A DNA stretch of 64,000 bases from Brachypterus glaber (taxonomy: Eukaryota > Arthropoda > Insecta > Coleoptera > Kateretidae). Shown here piece by piece: positions 60,741-64,000 of this stretch. Location of the stretch: contig OY294047.1 in the NCBI GenBank assembly GCA_958510825.1, positions 4,526,001 through 4,590,000 of the forward strand, written 5' to 3'. The translations under genes were made by a program, and so were the position numbers. How positions within the stretch are numbered: position 1 is the first letter of the stretch; every line of letters starts with the position of its first letter. Below the pieces are notes generated by a model, which was not told where the DNA came from, searched no databases, and saw only the letters and a program-made list of their open reading frames with translations.

Positions 60741-61734
60741 GTCATATACATTACATTTATTGCATTCAGATTAAGCTATTTACATAGTTATACACAAACA
60801 TTCTGGGACCAGGGGGTAAAACAGTTTTTAAAATTTGCCTTTGACATATGTGATACTTAATTTTTTAAAGAAATAAAAATTTATGAAACGACATTTTGAT
60901 TAAATGAAAATTCTTTAGACTTTTTAGTGTTGACATATGTCAAATAAACTTTTTAAAGCCTATTTTACTCCTTGGCCTGAACTGAAACTGTGAAAATAGA
61001 CATATATAAAATACAGGTGGGAGAAAATGATGAAATAAAAATGGTCACCAGCTCTTAGATTATACTGTATTTAAAATAAAGCCTGGAGAAAATAATAGAA
61101 GTGACCGTTAATAAAAATACATGTACATAGGTCTATTAATTTTACCTGTATATTAGCATTGGTAATTTTTGAATATTTTGTTAACCGAACTATCATTCAC
61201 AGGACCAATAAAAATAAAAACTCTCCTGAAGATAAAAGCGAAAACTTACTGGTGGATTTAAGATTAGCACCTGTTACATTACTGTTGCAAATAAAACGGT
61301 TTTATTAAACGCTTGCAACGTTGTTTTACTGACTTTTAGAGAATTTAATTTAGTTATTTTTATAGTTTTGCATAAAAATATAAATCATGAAGGAAATTAA
61401 ATTCGAACTATACAGAAACAAGCCGTGAAGATATCTAATACTACGCATTTCATTATACATATTCTATTCGCCGTAAATGTCAAATTGCATTTTCCCAAAT
61501 ACTTAAAGGGTATCAGAGTTATTAATTAAAAAACTTATTTTTATTACAATTTTAAAGGGCCTTAACTTCCTTAGGCCTTATTTTCGTATCAACCTTTATA
61601 GAAACTTTTTTTTATATTTTTGGATCTAGAATTAGCTCTTAAATTTTGGCAAGTCAGTTACTGATCACCCTGTATATACTATTTATTTAAATAAAGACAA
61701 AACTAGCGTGTTTTTTTAAATTTAATCATTCCTC
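60741..61734. other. AT-rich DNA with partial element M
   Basis: 61505-61672 matches the right part of element M and ends at GATCACCCTG-TATA. Otherwise nothing is recognised. Confidence 0.45.
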
Positions 61735-61937
61735 TGCGTTTTTCCATTAATGGTTACAAATTGCACAACCGAGCGCTCATATCTCAACTCAAACATATTA
61801 AAAACCCCAGAAGAAGAGCTGAAAGACAAGACAGGTTGGGTGCTTTATCCCTATTAAGCACAGAAGTAGATTTACTACACCAAATTACTTTTCAAGACTT
61901 GATTAAAGGTTTCTCTAATAAAAAAAGATTACAATAG
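61735..61937 (+). pseudogene. hAT transposase C-terminal dimerisation fragment
   Basis: VTNCTTERS in one frame and, after a frameshift near 61770, RRRAERQDRLGALSLLSTEV and DLLHQITFQDLIKGFSNKKR to a TAG. This order (a cysteine followed by an ERS motif, then R-L-x-A-L-S-L-L-S-x-E) is that of the hAT-family C-terminal dimerisation region. Only ~60 codons remain and the ends of the element were not located. Non-functional. Confidence 0.65.
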
Positions 61938-63305
61938 TATTTTAAAAAACTATTCTTCTATTTGCGCATCTTATATGTGTAAAATTCAAAGAACTTTTAC
62001 CTCAAGAAGTAATTTCAGACCAATGTTTATGAAGGTGTCATCTTTTTGTTTGTTTATTTACTAACAGAAACGAGATACAGCTTTGTGGTGTAAAATGTAG
62101 ATGTCGCTAGTCGACTTTCAGGCTACCTAGTAGCGATGTTGCGTAGTTTCCACCTTATCATGAATTCAAATCAAATACTTAAATTAAAAATGTAAAAAAC
62201 TTTATTGTGTATACTATAATTATGTTTAATAATATAGTATACTGAAATCTATTAAAATTAAACTACTAGTTCATATAAAACTCATACAGAACTAATGTTT
62301 CTTAAAATTTACAATAAAATAAGCAAAGTATATGTTTCCAATCGGCAACACTGTACCCATGTCAGTCATTTTACGGCATTGGACTGTGAGTTTACACATT
62401 ATTTCTCTCTCTTTACGCGTACTAAGTGTAAATAATAGTCATTCCCCACCAGCCCCTCACCGTAGTTGGTTTACGCTTCAAACAAAGCATACGGTAGATT
62501 TCACCATGTTCCTTCTTGAGGTAAAATTTCTTTGGTAAAATTGTAAAAATCTGTATGGTAGATTTGAGGATTTTTTTTTAATAAAAGAATTCGAGGGACA
62601 TAAAAAGTCTCTCTTTTAACCGGAAAAACTAAAAAAGTTTTAATTTTTGCAGTTGGCCCCACAATGATTGGGGAAGATAACGTTTTTATTTATCAACTTT
62701 TGGTCCTATATAAAAATTTGGTTAAAGAAGATTTTAATCTCTATAGAGCACTTATAAAAACCGCGTTTCCTCGCTTACATAAAAAAAAATCTGCTCCAAG
62801 GAGAAAAAAGTTTTTTTAACTTCTACAAATAAATAAAATAGTTCAATATTTTTCGAGATTCGGAAAATCTTCATCACTGGATTAAATCTAAAACATTTTT
62901 TATTTTTATAAGCTGCACATAGGTATGTGTTAGTATTGCTTATAATCGGAGCTTTAGATTTATATAATTTTTTTATTAAAATACATCGAAAATATTCGAA
63001 AAATCTCATTTTTTGAATTTAGAAGCCTATAAACAACAAACGAATAAAGATATTTTAAAACCGCTTTTTATGGCTTAGAGCCCCATTAACAGAAAACAAA
63101 TCCTGTGCGCTATATCTCAAAAAAACGAACTGTTCGAGAAAAACGGAAATATGTTCCGTTAATAGCGCATCAAATATACCTAGACGCGACTAAAAGGTCT
63201 TCGGCAAATAAGAAAAGTCTTCTTTTGTCGAGCAGTGTAATTAAATTAAATTATTTAGTTTAGTCTATAAAATGTTACATAATTGTTTACTTGAAAGTGT
63301 ATATT
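61938..63305. other. AT-rich DNA, no gene seen
   Basis: Short frames (62332-62538, 62752-63009) match nothing. No earlier GABA-B exon is seen here on the minus strand. Confidence 0.4.
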
Positions 63306-63732
63306 AAAGTTATTTTTTTTAAGGTATAGATTTTTTAAACCTTCCCGCTTGTAAACAATCTCGAAATTACCATAGCAACGTAAGATACGCATGCGTCGTA
63401 AGCGAAATGACTATGCCCAATTTACATAACCGTAAAACGTTGACGTGTCATAAACGAGAACAAAACAAAAGAAGAAGAAGAAAACAATGGTTAATTCCTC
63501 TAATTTATTGGAATAAAAGCGATTTTATAAGCAAATTTTGTTTCTACAGGAATACAAAAGTGTTTTTACCAACAGCTTTATCAATTCTCTTTTTTTACAT
63601 CAAAACATCATAAAAACAAAGTAAGTAAACAAAAATTATAAATTTTGGTTATGTTGACATTCAACACAAGCCACATGCTTTAGTGTAAATTGGACTTTGT
63701 GGAGTATTTAGCGGCAAATTTAAAATAACTAT
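63306..63732 (+). mobile_element. TIR element T, copy 2
   Basis: Same ends and content as 53122-53731 but with one copy of the 187-bp unit. It carries a small GAAGAAGAAGAAAAC insertion at ~63470. Ends: AAAGTTATTTTTTTTAAGGT and, reversed, AAAGTTTATTTTTTTAAGGT. Confidence 0.85.
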
Positions 63733-64000
63733 ACCTTAAAAAAATAAACTTTAATTTTATTAAATCTAACTATTGAAATGCGCAACCGAAAATGTCACAT
63801 GTAATGTTTTTCCCAGCAGGGCAATGCAAACGTACTAATGCACTTGCAGTAAGCATCATAAAGTTTATGGTAATGGAATGCTATATTTACGCTTCGTAAG
63901 CAGCAATATTATTATCTCCCATCTGCACTACATTGAGTGTAAATCGATAGATATTTACTTTTTTCGACAACAAAAGTAATAGAACAGTAATGAGCTCATG
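63733..64000. other. No feature seen
   Basis: Unremarkable AT-rich sequence to the window edge. Confidence 0.35.

Overview
The window looks like insect nuclear DNA: very AT-rich, spliced genes with GT..AG introns, and crowded with small DNA transposons, tRNA-derived SINEs and foldback elements. A digestive-type cathepsin L gene and an arthropod-type metabotropic GABA-B receptor suggest an insect, and a beetle is my best guess (inference only; no marker in the sequence fixes the order). The window is a scaffold of two contigs joined by exactly 200 N (37827-38026).

Left contig (1-37826): I see one protein-coding exon. It lies on the minus strand at 32769-32903 and encodes 45 residues of the ligand-binding domain of GABA-B receptor subunit 1. 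The rest is repeats. They include a 491-bp tetranucleotide/octanucleotide microsatellite, a 580-bp SINE with target-site duplications, two copies of a second SINE, a decayed IS630/Tc1/mariner-type transposon with TA flanks (9408-10670), many terminal-inverted-repeat and foldback elements, a four-unit 201-bp tandem array (30380-31165), and a 972-bp inverted repeat pair (34731-35702 and 36631-37602) close to the gap.

Right contig (38027-64000): one complete gene on the plus strand, a four-exon cathepsin L-like cysteine protease of 324 aa (42455-46766), with a TATA box and polyadenylation signals. Two further GABA-B receptor exons lie on the minus strand (53868-53995 and 49613-49754). They join in phase and encode the end of the ligand-binding domain. 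Further repeats include a 992-bp IS630/Tc1/mariner-type element with 20-bp TIRs and TA flanks, a 5'-truncated non-LTR retrotransposon with a 10-bp target-site duplication, and a hAT transposase relic.

The three GABA-B exons are all on the minus strand but in the wrong order. The exon encoding the most N-terminal segment lies left of the two later exons, so a minus-strand transcript would read them 2-3-1. Swapping the two contigs at the gap restores colinearity, so a scaffolding error is the simplest explanation. The transmembrane exons of the receptor are not seen between 38027 and 49612. The cathepsin L gene therefore probably lies inside, or just downstream of, a GABA-B receptor intron on the opposite strand.

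Several mobile elements sit very close to splice sites or promoters of these genes: 20 bp from one GABA-B acceptor, about 38 bp from the last cathepsin L acceptor, and about 145 bp from the cathepsin L TATA box. I did not find a CRISPR array, operon, rRNA or functional tRNA, and I see no convincing novel multi-gene system. The unusual content is repeat architecture and its contacts with two genes.
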